64,000 nt of DNA from Hyphomicrobiales bacterium (GCA_009377755.1 WHTM01000009.1:1-64000), one strand, 5' to 3'; positions 26,330-34,524 are shown, numbered from the stretch's first letter. Numbers and translations are program-made. The notes: a model not told the origin generated them from the sequence alone.

Positions 26330-27178
26330 ATGAAGGTCGTTCTCCTCGGGACCGGAGGCCCCAGACCCGATCCAAGGCGCAACGCAACGACGACGCTCAT
26401 TCGCATCGGCGAAGAGAACATCCTGTTCGACGCCGGCCGCGGCGTCGTCGTCCAGCTAGTACGCGCTGGCGTGCCGCTCGCCGCCGTCAATCCGGTGTTC
26501 ATCACGCATCATCACGTCGACCACATCGGCGACCTCTACGACGTGATGCTCTCGACCTGGATGCACGGCCGCAAGGACCCGCTGCGCGTCTACGGCCCGC
26601 CGGAGACCCGGCGCATCGTCGATGTGTTGCTCACGCAGGTCTACGACAAGGACTGGCAGTGGCGCGCGATCGGCGAACCGTCGTTCGGCGGCTGGAAGCC
26701 TGTCATCGCCGAGGACGTGGCCAGCGGCCTGGTGCTCGATACCGGCCGCTGGAAAGTGAGCGCCGACGTCGTGAATCACGGCGATGGCCTCGGCTTCCCG
26801 GCGGCCTTCCTGCAGCGCTGGACCTGCTACGGCTACCGCTTCGAGGCGCAAGGCAAGGTGATCGCAATCAGCGGCGACACCATCCCCTGTGACGGCATCG
26901 ACCGTCTTGCGCGTGACGCCGACGTGCTGGTGCACTGCTGCTACATGGCGACGGCCGAGGCCGAGACCGAACATTTCCGCAAGCTGCTGCAGCATACGAT
27001 GTCCGGGGGCGGCACGGTCGGCAAGACCGCGGCACGCGCCAACGCGAAGATGCTGGTGCTGACCCACCATCGCCCGCGCAAGGACGAACGCATGCTCGAG
27101 ACGCTCGCCGACGAGGTTGCGCGGGACTTCTCCGGCCGCATCGTGATCGGCGAGGATCTGATGGAAATCGAGGTGTGA
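26330..27178 (+). CDS. Metallo-beta-lactamase fold hydrolase, RNase Z-like
   Basis: A 282-residue MBL-fold protein. The zinc motif THHHVDHIGD is near residue 63; further ligands are likely His in VNHGDG, Asp in SGDT and His in LTHHRPR. Layout and length resemble RNase Z-like and arylsulfatase-like members (AtsA group). Without flexible-arm features of true RNase Z, a small-molecule hydrolase is as likely. Start at 26330 (MKVVLLGTGGPRP), where homology begins. Confidence 0.85.
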   Translation: MKVVLLGTGGPRPDPRRNATTTLIRIGEENILFDAGRGVVVQLVRAGVPLAAVNPVFITHHHVDHIGDLYDVMLSTWMHGRKDPLRVYGPPETRRIVDVLLTQVYDKDWQWRAIGEPSFGGWKPVIAEDVASGLVLDTGRWKVSADVVNHGDGLGFPAAFLQRWTCYGYRFEAQGKVIAISGDTIPCDGIDRLARDADVLVHCCYMATAEAETEHFRKLLQHTMSGGGTVGKTAARANAKMLVLTHHRPRKDERMLETLADEVARDFSGRIVIGEDLMEIEV

Positions 27179-27203
27179 GCGAGTAGGCCCCGCGCCAGCG
27201 ATG

Positions 27204-27584
27204 TCAGACCCTCGGCGCCATGAAGCTTTCCGGCGGCGTCCAGGTACCAGGCACGTAGGCATTGGCCCAGCGGCACATGTTCTGGAGCACCGGCAGCAAG
27301 GCCATGCCTTTGTCCGACAGGCGATAGGCGTAGCGGGCCGGATTGATTTGGTAGGTGCGTTTCGCGACCAGGCCGGCCGCCTCCATCCGTTTCAAACGTG
27401 CAGCAAGGATATTGGTGGGGATTCGCTCCGGTGAGGCGAGAAAATCGCCGAACTTCGCCTTGCCCACGATCATGTCGCGCACGATCACCAGGCTCCAGCG
27501 GTCCCCCACCAGATCGAGCGTGGTGGCGATCGGGCAGCCGGAACGAAAGGCGATATCGGTGTTTTTCGCTCTTGGCTTTTTCAT
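27204..27584 (-). CDS. HxlR-family transcriptional regulator
   Basis: A 126-residue winged-helix regulator. CPIATTLDLVGDRWSLVIVRD is the HxlR signature, and FGDFLASPERIPTNILAARLKRME is the recognition-helix region. HxlR proteins often sense aldehydes or redox state through a cysteine; Cys17 in SGCPIA is at the usual place. It is divergent from the GFA-family gene at 27677 and probably controls it. The start at 27584 (MKKPRAK) is preferred to 27596. Confidence 0.92.
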   Translation of the reverse strand: MKKPRAKNTDIAFRSGCPIATTLDLVGDRWSLVIVRDMIVGKAKFGDFLASPERIPTNILAARLKRMEAAGLVAKRTYQINPARYAYRLSDKGMALLPVLQNMCRWANAYVPGTWTPPESFMAPRV

Positions 27585-27607
27585 CGTCCGTTCCACAAAA
27601 TGCGATC

Positions 27608-27660
27608 TGTCACTTGCATTTTACAAGGCACCTGTTAATGGTCGCTTGCATTGTGCCAGT
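27608..27660. promoter_or_regulatory. Candidate HxlR operator in the divergent hxlR-GFA promoter
   Basis: The 92-base gap holds the direct repeat CTTGCATT (27612 and 27642 regions) and the palindrome CTTGcattttaCAAG. GTCACT at the left and AGTGAC at the right form an outer inverted pair. Such an arrangement suits a dimeric regulator; binding is inferred. Confidence 0.45.
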
Positions 27661-27676
27661 GACTAAGGAGGAAATG

Positions 27677-28093
27677 ATGGCGAAGTTTTCCGGCGGTTGC
27701 CTGTGCGGTGCGGTCCGCTACGAGAGCGAGATGGATCCAGTTGTGGCCGGCCACTGCCATTGCAACGACTGCCGCAGGTCCAGCGGAACCGGACATTGCT
27801 CGCATCTCGGCCTGCCGGAGCCGGGGTTCCGTGTCTCCGGCGCGCTGCGCTTCTACGACGCGCCGGCCGACAGCGGCAACATCGTCAGCCGCGGCTTCTG
27901 CCCGACCTGCGGCTCGCCGATCTACTCCACCAATTCGGCGATGCGCGGCATGATCTTCCTGCGTGCCTCGAGCCTCGACGACCCCGAAGTCTTCAAGCCG
28001 CAGATGGTGGTCTACACCAAGCGCGCGCCGTCGTGGGATGCTATCGCTGGCGGGCTGCCGTCGTTCGAAGCGATGCCGCAACACCCGGGATGA
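27677..28093 (+). CDS. GFA-family (CENP-V/GFA) zinc protein
   Basis: A 138-residue protein of the glutathione-dependent formaldehyde-activating family. The zinc cysteines are in GGCLCGAVRY, HCHCNDCRRSSG and GFCPTCGSPIY. Members bind zinc and may handle formaldehyde or other S-adducts, but many have no proven activity. AAGGAGG lies 5 bases before the ATG at 27677. A terminator follows within 50 bases. It is the likely target of the divergent HxlR regulator. Confidence 0.92.
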   Translation: MAKFSGGCLCGAVRYESEMDPVVAGHCHCNDCRRSSGTGHCSHLGLPEPGFRVSGALRFYDAPADSGNIVSRGFCPTCGSPIYSTNSAMRGMIFLRASSLDDPEVFKPQMVVYTKRAPSWDAIAGGLPSFEAMPQHPG

Positions 28094-28111
28094 TAGTCGC
28101 GTCCATCGTCA

Positions 28112-28145
28112 GGCCGGCCCGGCCCTACCGGGCCGGCCCATTTTT
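28112..28145 (+). terminator. Rho-independent terminator after the GFA gene
   Basis: Stem GGCCGGCCC/GGGCCGGCC (28112-28120 and 28130-28138) followed by TTTTT at 28141-28145. The stem overlaps the 3' end of the convergent isomerase gene, whose stop is at 28125. Confidence 0.8.
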
Positions 28146-28964
28146 GCCAAGAGCCTGCGCGATCTGCGCGCGCGTGGCATCCGCCGCCTCGCGGCACACC
28201 TCCGCCGGCGGCCGCGCCCAGGCGGCCGGATTGGGCGCCTCGTAGCTCAGATATCCGCCGAAGCCCTTCTCATGCAGCAACTGGAATACGTCGACCCAGC
28301 GCACGATCCCTTGCCCCGGCGGCAGCCGATCGGCCGGGCGCTTGACGCCCTCGGCGACCGGCGCCGCTGGAACGTCGCTGTACTGGAACGCGACGATCTC
28401 CTCAGGCGCCACGTCGGCAAAGGCGCGACCGCCCAGGCCGCTGCGCTCCAGATGATACGCGTCGAGCAACATGCCGGCATTCGGCCGGTCCGCACCCGCG
28501 ATGATCTCGCGCAGCGGCGCAATGCCGTTGATCACCGCATGCTGCGAGTTGAACTCGATGGCAAGCGTGAGCCCATACTTGCCACAGATGTCGGCGCCGC
28601 GCTTGAGGTTCTCGATCGCGTCCTGCTTCGGACCGGTATTCTGCCCGGGCGCCACCATGATCAGCGGGCAGTCGAGCGCCACCGCGTTCTCGCAGGATTC
28701 TTCCAGCACGTCGAACAGGCGCTCGTTCTCGTCGCCCTTGCCGAACAGCCAGCCGTACTCGCAGCCGAGCATGTGCACCGGCATTCCCGCGGCAAGGATG
28801 AGATCGAGCACTGCCTCGTTCGCCATGCTCCGCTCGCGGCAGCGTACGAAATCGATGCGGCGCAGCTCGATCGCGTCGAAGCCACCGGCTTTCGCGGCCT
28901 TGATCGCGTCCGCCAGCGGCGTGGTGTCGACGGTCCAGGTGTGCAGCGCCAAGCGCCCAAACAT
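28125..28964 (-). CDS. Sugar phosphate isomerase/epimerase family protein (TIM barrel)
   Basis: A 279-residue xylose-isomerase-like TIM barrel. ELRRIDF near residue 34, IEFNSQH near 135, LLDAYHLERSG near 165 and YLSYEAPNP near 243 supply the acidic and histidine metal ligands of the family. It may isomerise a sugar, inositol derivative or hydroxypyruvate-like compound. AGGAGACCCGCG precedes the ATG at 28964. The lipoprotein gene lies upstream on the same strand, 63 bases away. Confidence 0.85.
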   Translation of the reverse strand: MFGRLALHTWTVDTTPLADAIKAAKAGGFDAIELRRIDFVRCRERSMANEAVLDLILAAGMPVHMLGCEYGWLFGKGDENERLFDVLEESCENAVALDCPLIMVAPGQNTGPKQDAIENLKRGADICGKYGLTLAIEFNSQHAVINGIAPLREIIAGADRPNAGMLLDAYHLERSGLGGRAFADVAPEEIVAFQYSDVPAAPVAEGVKRPADRLPPGQGIVRWVDVFQLLHEKGFGGYLSYEAPNPAAWARPPAEVCREAADATRAQIAQALGKNGPAR

Positions 28965-29027
28965 CGCGGGTCTCCTGTCCTCTCGTGACAGGGATGCGCC
29001 AACCGTGCAAGTCCACCGCTCACGCGC

Positions 29028-30113
29028 CTATGCGGGCGGCAGCAGCATCGGCAACAGCGGAATCCCTTCGCAGCTTCGCGCCTCCCGCCAGGCCTCGACG
29101 CGGCGCGGATCGGCGCCGGGGGTCTGCGCCGCCGCATGCAGTTTCTCGGTCAGCGCCGCGATGCTGTGCTGCGCGAACGGCGATCCCGACAGCATGTTGA
29201 AGCGGATGGTGCGGACGCGCGGATTGCAGGGCCACGGCGGAATGATGTTCTCGATCAGGATGCGCGGCAGCACGAGAATCTCGCCGGCCTCGTAGGCGCG
29301 GTCGACACCGAGGCCCTGGCTGTTGCGTTCGCGCAGGATCGCACTGATATCGAAGATGCCGGTCACCGGCGAAGGATCGAAGCCATAGACGTAGCGGATA
29401 GTGCCGTCCGCAAAGGCGGCCTGCTGCGCGAGACCGCCACCGAGCGAATGCCCAGCGGAGACGAACAGCGTGCCGCTTCCGCCGCAGCCGCTCCGCTTGA
29501 TCCGCTCGACGACCCGGCCGATATGCGTTCGTACCTGATCGTACTGATCGAACCGCGGCACCAGGCGGTAGAGAAAGCGGAAGTTGGATGTCCAATCGCC
29601 GCGATCGTTACGGTCGGTGCCGCGGAACGCGATCACCACCTCGTGGCAGGCGCCGCCCTGCATCCGCCGCCAGACGTGGAACCCAAGGCCGCTGACAGGC
29701 CGGCAGTCCTGGCCAAGACGGTCTGGACACGGGAGGCTGCCGACGACGCCGAACCGGCATTCCCATTGCCGCTGCTTCAAGTGCGTGATCCAGCCGCGCA
29801 CCGATTTGTTGAAGGCGAAGGTGTCGTCAGTGTCGCCGGGCTGCCGGATGCCGAGCTTGCGGACATCGGGACAATGGTTGCCGGCAGTGAGCACGTTCTC
29901 GTCGACGTAAGCCGCCGTCGCCATCATGGCATAGGGCGCATGCAGCGCGGCGTAGTTGTTCGCCGCCTGGGGCTGCGGGACATCGACCCCCACCGTGACG
30001 TCGACCTGGTCGGGACGCGTGGCGCAGGCTCCAAGCGCGGCGGCGAGCAGGATCGCGGCGAGCGGTCGGACCCACGCTGCCCGTATCGGGATGGCGAACC
30101 GCGCCTGCTGCAT
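29028..30113 (-). CDS. Lipase-like lipoprotein (class 3 lipase fold)
   Basis: A 361-residue exported protein. A lipobox LLAAALGAC near residue 30 indicates a lipoprotein. EVVIAFRGTD and the nucleophile elbow SAGHSLGGGLAQQ identify a Lipase_3 fold, and a later FDPSPV probably supplies the acid. Seven or more cysteines (HCPDV, WECRFG, LPCPDRLGQDC, GGACHE, SGCGG) suggest disulphides. It is likely anchored at a membrane facing the periplasm or outside. GGGGAG lies 4 bases before the ATG at 30113. Confidence 0.85.
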   Translation of the reverse strand: MQQARFAIPIRAAWVRPLAAILLAAALGACATRPDQVDVTVGVDVPQPQAANNYAALHAPYAMMATAAYVDENVLTAGNHCPDVRKLGIRQPGDTDDTFAFNKSVRGWITHLKQRQWECRFGVVGSLPCPDRLGQDCRPVSGLGFHVWRRMQGGACHEVVIAFRGTDRNDRGDWTSNFRFLYRLVPRFDQYDQVRTHIGRVVERIKRSGCGGSGTLFVSAGHSLGGGLAQQAAFADGTIRYVYGFDPSPVTGIFDISAILRERNSQGLGVDRAYEAGEILVLPRILIENIIPPWPCNPRVRTIRFNMLSGSPFAQHSIAALTEKLHAAAQTPGADPRRVEAWREARSCEGIPLLPMLLPPA

Positions 30114-30141
30114 AACGCTCCCCCCGCACACGCGGCCTATC

Positions 30142-30306
30142 CTATCCAATCCAAGCAGCGGCGGCACAAGGCGGCAAGGACCCGGCCCCGCAGGCTTGCA
30201 CAGGCTCGACCGTCAGCTCCTGGCGGATGAGGACGAACTCGACGGCGAGCGCCGACACCAACGTGAAGGCCGCCAGATGATGCAGGAAGGCGAACAAGGT
30301 GGACAT
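30142..30306 (-). pseudogene. Truncated DUF2214-like membrane protein, N-terminal relic
   Basis: The first 33 residues (STLFAFLHHLAAFTLVSALA, then VEFVLIRQELTV) match the beginning of DUF2214 membrane proteins. The rest of the protein, normally about 150 residues with further membrane helices, is missing and the frame runs through an unrelated 20-residue tail to a stop. I call it a relic. Confidence 0.55.
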
Positions 30307-30487
30307 GGCGCAGGGCTCCCGTGCCAGCGCCAATCTAACGGCCGGGAAGATTGCATGCAAAGGTCGGGGCCGTTGCTATCGCCGCCGAATATTCACCCGA
30401 ATGGCAAACAAAAGGCGACATTCGCCGTCATGCTTTCGTGGTCCCGCATCACAATCGCGACCACGACCCAAAAGAAAGGAGCCGACG

Positions 30488-30943
30488 ATGGCTGTCAAAG
30501 CGATTCCCGAAGGCTACCACACGGTCACGCCCTATCTCATCGTGCGCGGCGCGGACAAAACGGTCGACTTTCTGAAAAAGGCGTTCGGCGCCGAATATGC
30601 CTTCGACCCGATGATGACGCCGGACGGCCTGATCATGCATGCCGAGATCAAGATCGGCGACTCGCGCGTGATGATCTCGGAGGCGACCGAGCAGCATCCC
30701 GCGATGAAGAGCATGCTGCATCTCTATGTCCCGGATGTCGATGCCGTCTACCAGCGCGCCATTGCCGCCGGTGGCACGTCGGTGATGGAGCCGAAGGACC
30801 AATTCTACGGCGACCGCGGCGGCGGCGTGAATGACCCGTCCGGCAATCACTGGTACATCGCCACGCACAAGGAAGACGTCGCGCCGGCCGAGCTGAAGAA
30901 GCGGGCGGAGGCGCATCTCAAGCAGCAGGGCAAGGCGGCGTAA
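30488..30943 (+). CDS. VOC family protein, PhnB-like
   Basis: A 151-residue glyoxalase-fold protein. VTPYLIVRGADKTVDFLKKAFGA at the start and GDRGGGVNDPSGNHWYIATH near the end are typical of PhnB/YdhR-like VOC proteins of unknown substrate. The C-terminal 25 residues form a charged helix (AELKKRAEAHLKQQ). AAAGGAG stands 6 bases before the ATG at 30488. Confidence 0.9.
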   Translation: MAVKAIPEGYHTVTPYLIVRGADKTVDFLKKAFGAEYAFDPMMTPDGLIMHAEIKIGDSRVMISEATEQHPAMKSMLHLYVPDVDAVYQRAIAAGGTSVMEPKDQFYGDRGGGVNDPSGNHWYIATHKEDVAPAELKKRAEAHLKQQGKAA

Positions 30944-31279
30944 GCGCGCGAAGGTGTGTATGGCGGTGGTGGGGGGCGGTGATTGCCTCTTGGCGCCTGT
31001 TGTTCTCGCGAAGGCGTCGCCGCGAGCCTCCTCTCCCCTTGAGGGAGAGGGTGCCCGAAGCGGAGGCGATAGCCGAGCGAGGGCGGTGAGGGGTAACGGG
31101 CTCTTTTGATGCTGTGACCCCTCATCCGGCTCACGCTCGCTATCGCTCCACGTGAGCCACCTTCTCCCACAAGGGGAGAAGGAAGCGAGTTCGCCGCCCG
31201 TGCTGCGCTTCCGCAATATTCGCCCTGGACGTCCACAACCATTCCGTGTATGACGCCGTCCCTTTGATGGAGGGCCGTC
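30944..31279. repeat. Intergenic mosaic of palindromic modules
   Basis: No gene is seen in this 336-base gap. It contains CCTCTCCCCTTGAGGGAGAGG near 31030 and, about 120 bases on, CCTTCTCCCACAAGGGGAGAAGG, with CCTCATCCGGCTC and CGCTCGCTATCGCTCC between. These are hairpin modules arranged as in the mosaic elements of rhizobia. Confidence 0.7.
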
Positions 31280-31438
31280 ATGCCCGACTTACTCATTCGC
31301 GAACTCGACCCCGGCGTCCATGCGCGGTTGCACAACATGGCCGAGGCGTACGGACAAACGCTGGAGCATCCCGGGTCGCTTCGCTCCATCCGGGCTACGC
31401 TTCAGCCGCAGATCAATACGCCGACGTTGTCGGCATGA
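31280..31438 (+). pseudogene. FitA/VapB-like antitoxin N-terminus cut off by a repeat
   Basis: The frame begins MPDLLIRELDPGVHARLHNM and continues AEAYGQTLE, the ribbon-helix-helix start of FitA/VapB-type antitoxins. At codon 30 the sequence turns into a palindromic repeat (CATCCCGGGTCGCTTCGC) that also occurs near 32133-32231. The frame then ends at 31438 inside the convergent SDR gene. GATGGAGGGCC precedes the ATG. No toxin gene follows, so it is a decapitated relic. Confidence 0.6.
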
Positions 31439-32126
31439 TCACGATATCGCGGATGCAGACGGCTTGCGGCTGCTTGTAGCAGAACAGGATGACGTCGGCG
31501 ATCCGTTCGGGCGCAATGAAATCCGGGTTTCCGGTCAGGCGGGAATATTCCTCGAACGAGATCCCCATGTTCTGATGGATGTTCGTCTTCACGAATCCCG
31601 GCGCGACGTTGATCACGCGCACGCTGTTCTTCGCCTCGGCCTGCTGCAGCGATTCCGACAGCGAGCGCACCGCGTGCTTGGACGCGTGATAGGTTTCGCC
31701 GGATGGCCCGGGCCTGCGGTCGCCGATCGAACTGACGTTGATAATCGTGCCGCGCCTGCGCTCGCTCATGCCGGGCAGCACCGCCCGAATGCCGTGCACG
31801 ACGCCCTTGAACAGAACGTCGATCTCGTAGTCGAGCTCTTCGGGCGGCCGGCTGCGGAAGTCGCCGATACGCAGCAAACCCGCATTGTTGACCATGCAGT
31901 CGGTCGGCCCGAACTGCGCCTCGGCCTCGGCAATCGCCGCCGACAGCGCCGCGTAGTCGGCGACGTCGACCGCGGCGAAGCGGTGCGGGGCATCGCCGAG
32001 CCATTCGGCCTTGTCCGCATGACGCGCCATCAGCAAGAGTGGATGGCCCTCACGGGCGAAGGCCAGCGCCACCGCTTGCCCGATGCCGTGGCTCGCTCCA
32101 GTGATGACGACAAGGGGATTGGGCAT
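31413..32126 (-). CDS. Short-chain dehydrogenase/reductase
   Basis: A 237-residue classical SDR. TGASHGIG near residue 9 is the cofactor loop, NNAG is near residue 80, and the catalytic set is Ser in NVSSIGD plus YxxxK in TYHASKHAV. The acidic or basic residue after the second strand (MARHADKAEWLG) suggests NADP(H) preference. Substrate unknown. The start at 32126 is where homology begins. Confidence 0.9.
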   Translation of the reverse strand: MPNPLVVITGASHGIGQAVALAFAREGHPLLLMARHADKAEWLGDAPHRFAAVDVADYAALSAAIAEAEAQFGPTDCMVNNAGLLRIGDFRSRPPEELDYEIDVLFKGVVHGIRAVLPGMSERRRGTIINVSSIGDRRPGPSGETYHASKHAVRSLSESLQQAEAKNSVRVINVAPGFVKTNIHQNMGISFEEYSRLTGNPDFIAPERIADVILFCYKQPQAVCIRDIVIMPTTSAY

Positions 32127-32132
32127 GGGCGC

Positions 32133-32231
32133 TCCCGTAGCCCGGATTGAGCGGCAGCGAAATCCGGGACAGGCTAAGGCCACGGAGAAAGTCTATCCCG
32201 GATGCCGCTTCGCTCCATCCTGGGCTACGCT
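32133..32231. repeat. Palindromic repeat (TAGCCCGGATT...TCCTGGGCTACG type)
   Basis: GTAGCCCGGATTGAGCG at the left and GCTTCGCTCCATCCTGGGCTACG at the right form an imperfect inverted repeat in the divergent SDR-ridA gap. The right module also occurs at 31366-31397, where it interrupts the antitoxin relic. Confidence 0.75.
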
Positions 32232-32290
32232 GATACTGTTACTGCACTCAGGCTACGCGCTACTTGCCAACAGCGAAAGAGGAACACGCC

Positions 32291-32683
32291 GTGGACAAAG
32301 AGATCATCGACGTCAGCCCCATCAGCGAGGCGCTGGCCAAGGGCAACATCCCGCTGTCGCCGGCGGTGAAGGCGAACGGCTTCGTGTTCGTCTCCGGACT
32401 GCCGCCGTTCGATCGGGCGACCGGCGCGATGGTGAAAGGCGACATCGCCGCGCAGACCGAAGCCTCGCTCGAGAACGTGAAGGCGGCGCTGGAAGCGGCG
32501 GGCTCCTCGCTCGACAAGGTGGTGAAGGCGACGATCTATATTTCCAACGCGGCGTGGTTTTCGCGGGTCAACGAAGTCTACGCGCGCTACTTCCCGCACG
32601 ACCCGCCGGCGCGCACGTTCGTGGCGGTGGGCTCGTGGCCGCTGGAGTTCGATATCGAGGTGGAGTGTATTGCGCTGGCGTGA
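32291..32683 (+). CDS. ridA: RidA family (YjgF/YER057c/UK114) protein
   Basis: A 130-residue RidA-like protein. VSGLPPFDRATG, VVKATIYISN and FVAVGSWPLEFDIEVECIAL are family motifs. RidA proteins hydrolyse reactive enamine/imine intermediates of PLP enzymes; the conserved arginine of the active type is plausible in PARTFVAV. The start is taken as GTG at 32291, 9 bases after AGAGGA; a TTG at 32264 would add nine residues. Confidence 0.9.
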   Translation: MDKEIIDVSPISEALAKGNIPLSPAVKANGFVFVSGLPPFDRATGAMVKGDIAAQTEASLENVKAALEAAGSSLDKVVKATIYISNAAWFSRVNEVYARYFPHDPPARTFVAVGSWPLEFDIEVECIALA

Positions 32684-32719
32684 GGGGGGCGGTGCGCCAA
32701 ATGTGACCGTGTAGCGAAC

Positions 32720-32917
32720 TTACTTCTTGCGGTCGCTTATGACAAACCGCCCCGTGCTCGCAGATCGGACCACAACCGACGTAGTTCTGGCTTCGCTAGA
32801 CAAACGACCCGATATTTCGTTTCGAATGGTCTGCTTCTTCCACCCCTCCCAATTGCTGACTTCTTGTTTGGCACTTCGCATTTGGGTTTGGAGCCAGCCC
32901 TTCTCTGCGCGCTTCAT
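32720..32917 (-). CDS. Small basic protein translationally coupled to the deaminase gene
   Basis: A 65-residue, lysine- and arginine-rich protein. Its ATG shares one base with the TGA of the deaminase gene (TGATG), a tight coupling. The N-terminal half is probably helical with several Trp/Lys residues (KGWLQTQMRSAKQE). The C-terminal part, SSEARTTSVVVRSASTGRF, resembles the VRSxxTGRFV motif of small uncharacterised bacterial proteins. It shares the AT-rich composition of the deaminase gene. Whether it is an antitoxin, a regulator or an accessory is unknown. Confidence 0.65.
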   Translation of the reverse strand: MKRAEKGWLQTQMRSAKQEVSNWEGWKKQTIRNEISGRLSSEARTTSVVVRSASTGRFVISDRKK

Positions 32918-34524
32918 CACTGCCGATCCTCCCGCATCGAATCAGCACTCATAATGCCCCAGGTCTCTTGATTTTGTTCTAACAATTCGACATGCCCCCT
33001 CTCAAGATCTGGATATGTGGAAAATTGAGCGATCTTTGGCGTCGCGTCCGAGGGCTTCCACACCGTGGCTCGCCCCGTAGAGTCTTTGCGATCGGACGAC
33101 ATTTCGAACAATTCGAAATAGCGCCGCGGGCCGATTCCCATGAATGGCACAAAGCTCACGGCATTGGCCGGCGCTGAGCTGTCATAATCAATGCAGGCCG
33201 CATCAGAATGCAGATGTTTGGTGAGGCTTTTTGGATAGGGCTCGATGTATACAACTCGCGTGAGGCCCGCAGATATGATGTGGCGTGCACACATGTGGCA
33301 TGGAAATGTTGTGCAATAGAGACTGGCGCCTTCAATCGCGACTCCACGCCGAGCTGAATCGGATATCGCCGCCATCTCGGCATGTACCACTCTACCGAAC
33401 TCCAACACGCCTGCAGCTCTCGTTCCTTTCAAGGGCGGCGGATTGCCCTGGAAAAGCGCCTGTTGCGCCAACGTATCGGGGTCAATTGCCTTCTTGGCAT
33501 CATTGAGCCACCCCGTCGCACTCAATCGCTTTAGCACTTCGCTTATCAGTTCATGCGCCATTCGCACTGACGAGTCGTACCCGACAACAAAATCGCGATT
33601 ATCTGGTCTCGTCTCGTCAATCTCGGATTCCCAAATCGAGCCCCCACCAGGGTATGGTACTTCATTGCACCCAGTTGATAAGATCGCGCCTTTCGAAGTC
33701 GCGATGACAGCGCCTACCTGTCGAGATAAATCGACTGACCGAAGTGCGGACGCACGAGCATGGAACATGCAAAATTCATCCACGGTAGGTGAGGCAAAAG
33801 GATACCCAAAAAGTATTCGTACAAAACGTCGAATCTCAATTTCTAACTCACCGGGCTTATTCGCATTCAGAAACAAATCTGATTTCGGAAATGTATCTCG
33901 CACATTCTGCCCAAAATCATCTGACACGTCCTTTTGGTCTCGCTCAATGAGATCCTCAGCTTCATCACCAAATTGCGTCCAATCGTATTTGTGACTTGAC
34001 TTTGCGATCTTTTCGCAAAGAGAAACGCGCCGTCTGTCTGTCGATTCATAAATCGATATCGCGAAGAACGCCGCACCGTATACACGCCTGAGCGTATCTA
34101 CTTCATCTGGGTGCTTTAGAGAGTTGAAGACATATGCTTGACCAGGCACCGGCCGGGCTGGATTTTCGGTCATTTCCTCCCGCATCTCGCGGACCTTTGC
34201 CATCGCAAGCAATGCAACTGCGTCCCCTCGGCGCGACGTCCGGCGAAAGTCGTCGCCTGCATCCATATATGCTTTGATGCGAATGTTTTCCGGGTCTGCT
34301 TGCTCAAGGTGTTGGTACTTGGCGCATTCGGACAGCAGCGAACTCAGCCGAACTTCATGCACTCCGTAACCAACCGACTGCAGTTCTCGGGCAAGGACGT
34401 CACTGACGAATCTCAAATCAATGCCAACCGCCCCGACCAGTCCGAAGAACAACTCTGGCCCGGTGTATTCTTGGGCAGTTACCAGGACCTCAGAATCCCC
34501 CTGTGGGTCGAGTGGATCGGCCAT
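32917..34524 (-). CDS. avcD: AvcD-like anti-phage dCTP/dCMP deaminase
   Basis: A 535-residue two-domain protein. The N-terminal half starts with a nucleotide-kinase-like segment (FFGLVGAVGIDLRFV, residues 26-40), a degenerate P-loop without the usual lysine. The C-terminal half is a zinc cytidine/deoxycytidylate deaminase: His381 and the catalytic Glu383 in HAEMAA, Cys409 and Cys412 in PCHMC. Length and arrangement match AvcD and related deaminases that deplete dCTP/dCMP when phage infects. The gene counts about 40-42% G+C in 33781-33900 against about 65% in pccB next to it, so it was probably acquired. It starts 52 bases after the pccB stop and is coupled to a small gene. Confidence 0.85.
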   Translation of the reverse strand: MADPLDPQGDSEVLVTAQEYTGPELFFGLVGAVGIDLRFVSDVLARELQSVGYGVHEVRLSSLLSECAKYQHLEQADPENIRIKAYMDAGDDFRRTSRRGDAVALLAMAKVREMREEMTENPARPVPGQAYVFNSLKHPDEVDTLRRVYGAAFFAISIYESTDRRRVSLCEKIAKSSHKYDWTQFGDEAEDLIERDQKDVSDDFGQNVRDTFPKSDLFLNANKPGELEIEIRRFVRILFGYPFASPTVDEFCMFHARASALRSVDLSRQVGAVIATSKGAILSTGCNEVPYPGGGSIWESEIDETRPDNRDFVVGYDSSVRMAHELISEVLKRLSATGWLNDAKKAIDPDTLAQQALFQGNPPPLKGTRAAGVLEFGRVVHAEMAAISDSARRGVAIEGASLYCTTFPCHMCARHIISAGLTRVVYIEPYPKSLTKHLHSDAACIDYDSSAPANAVSFVPFMGIGPRRYFELFEMSSDRKDSTGRATVWKPSDATPKIAQFSTYPDLERGHVELLEQNQETWGIMSADSMREDRQ

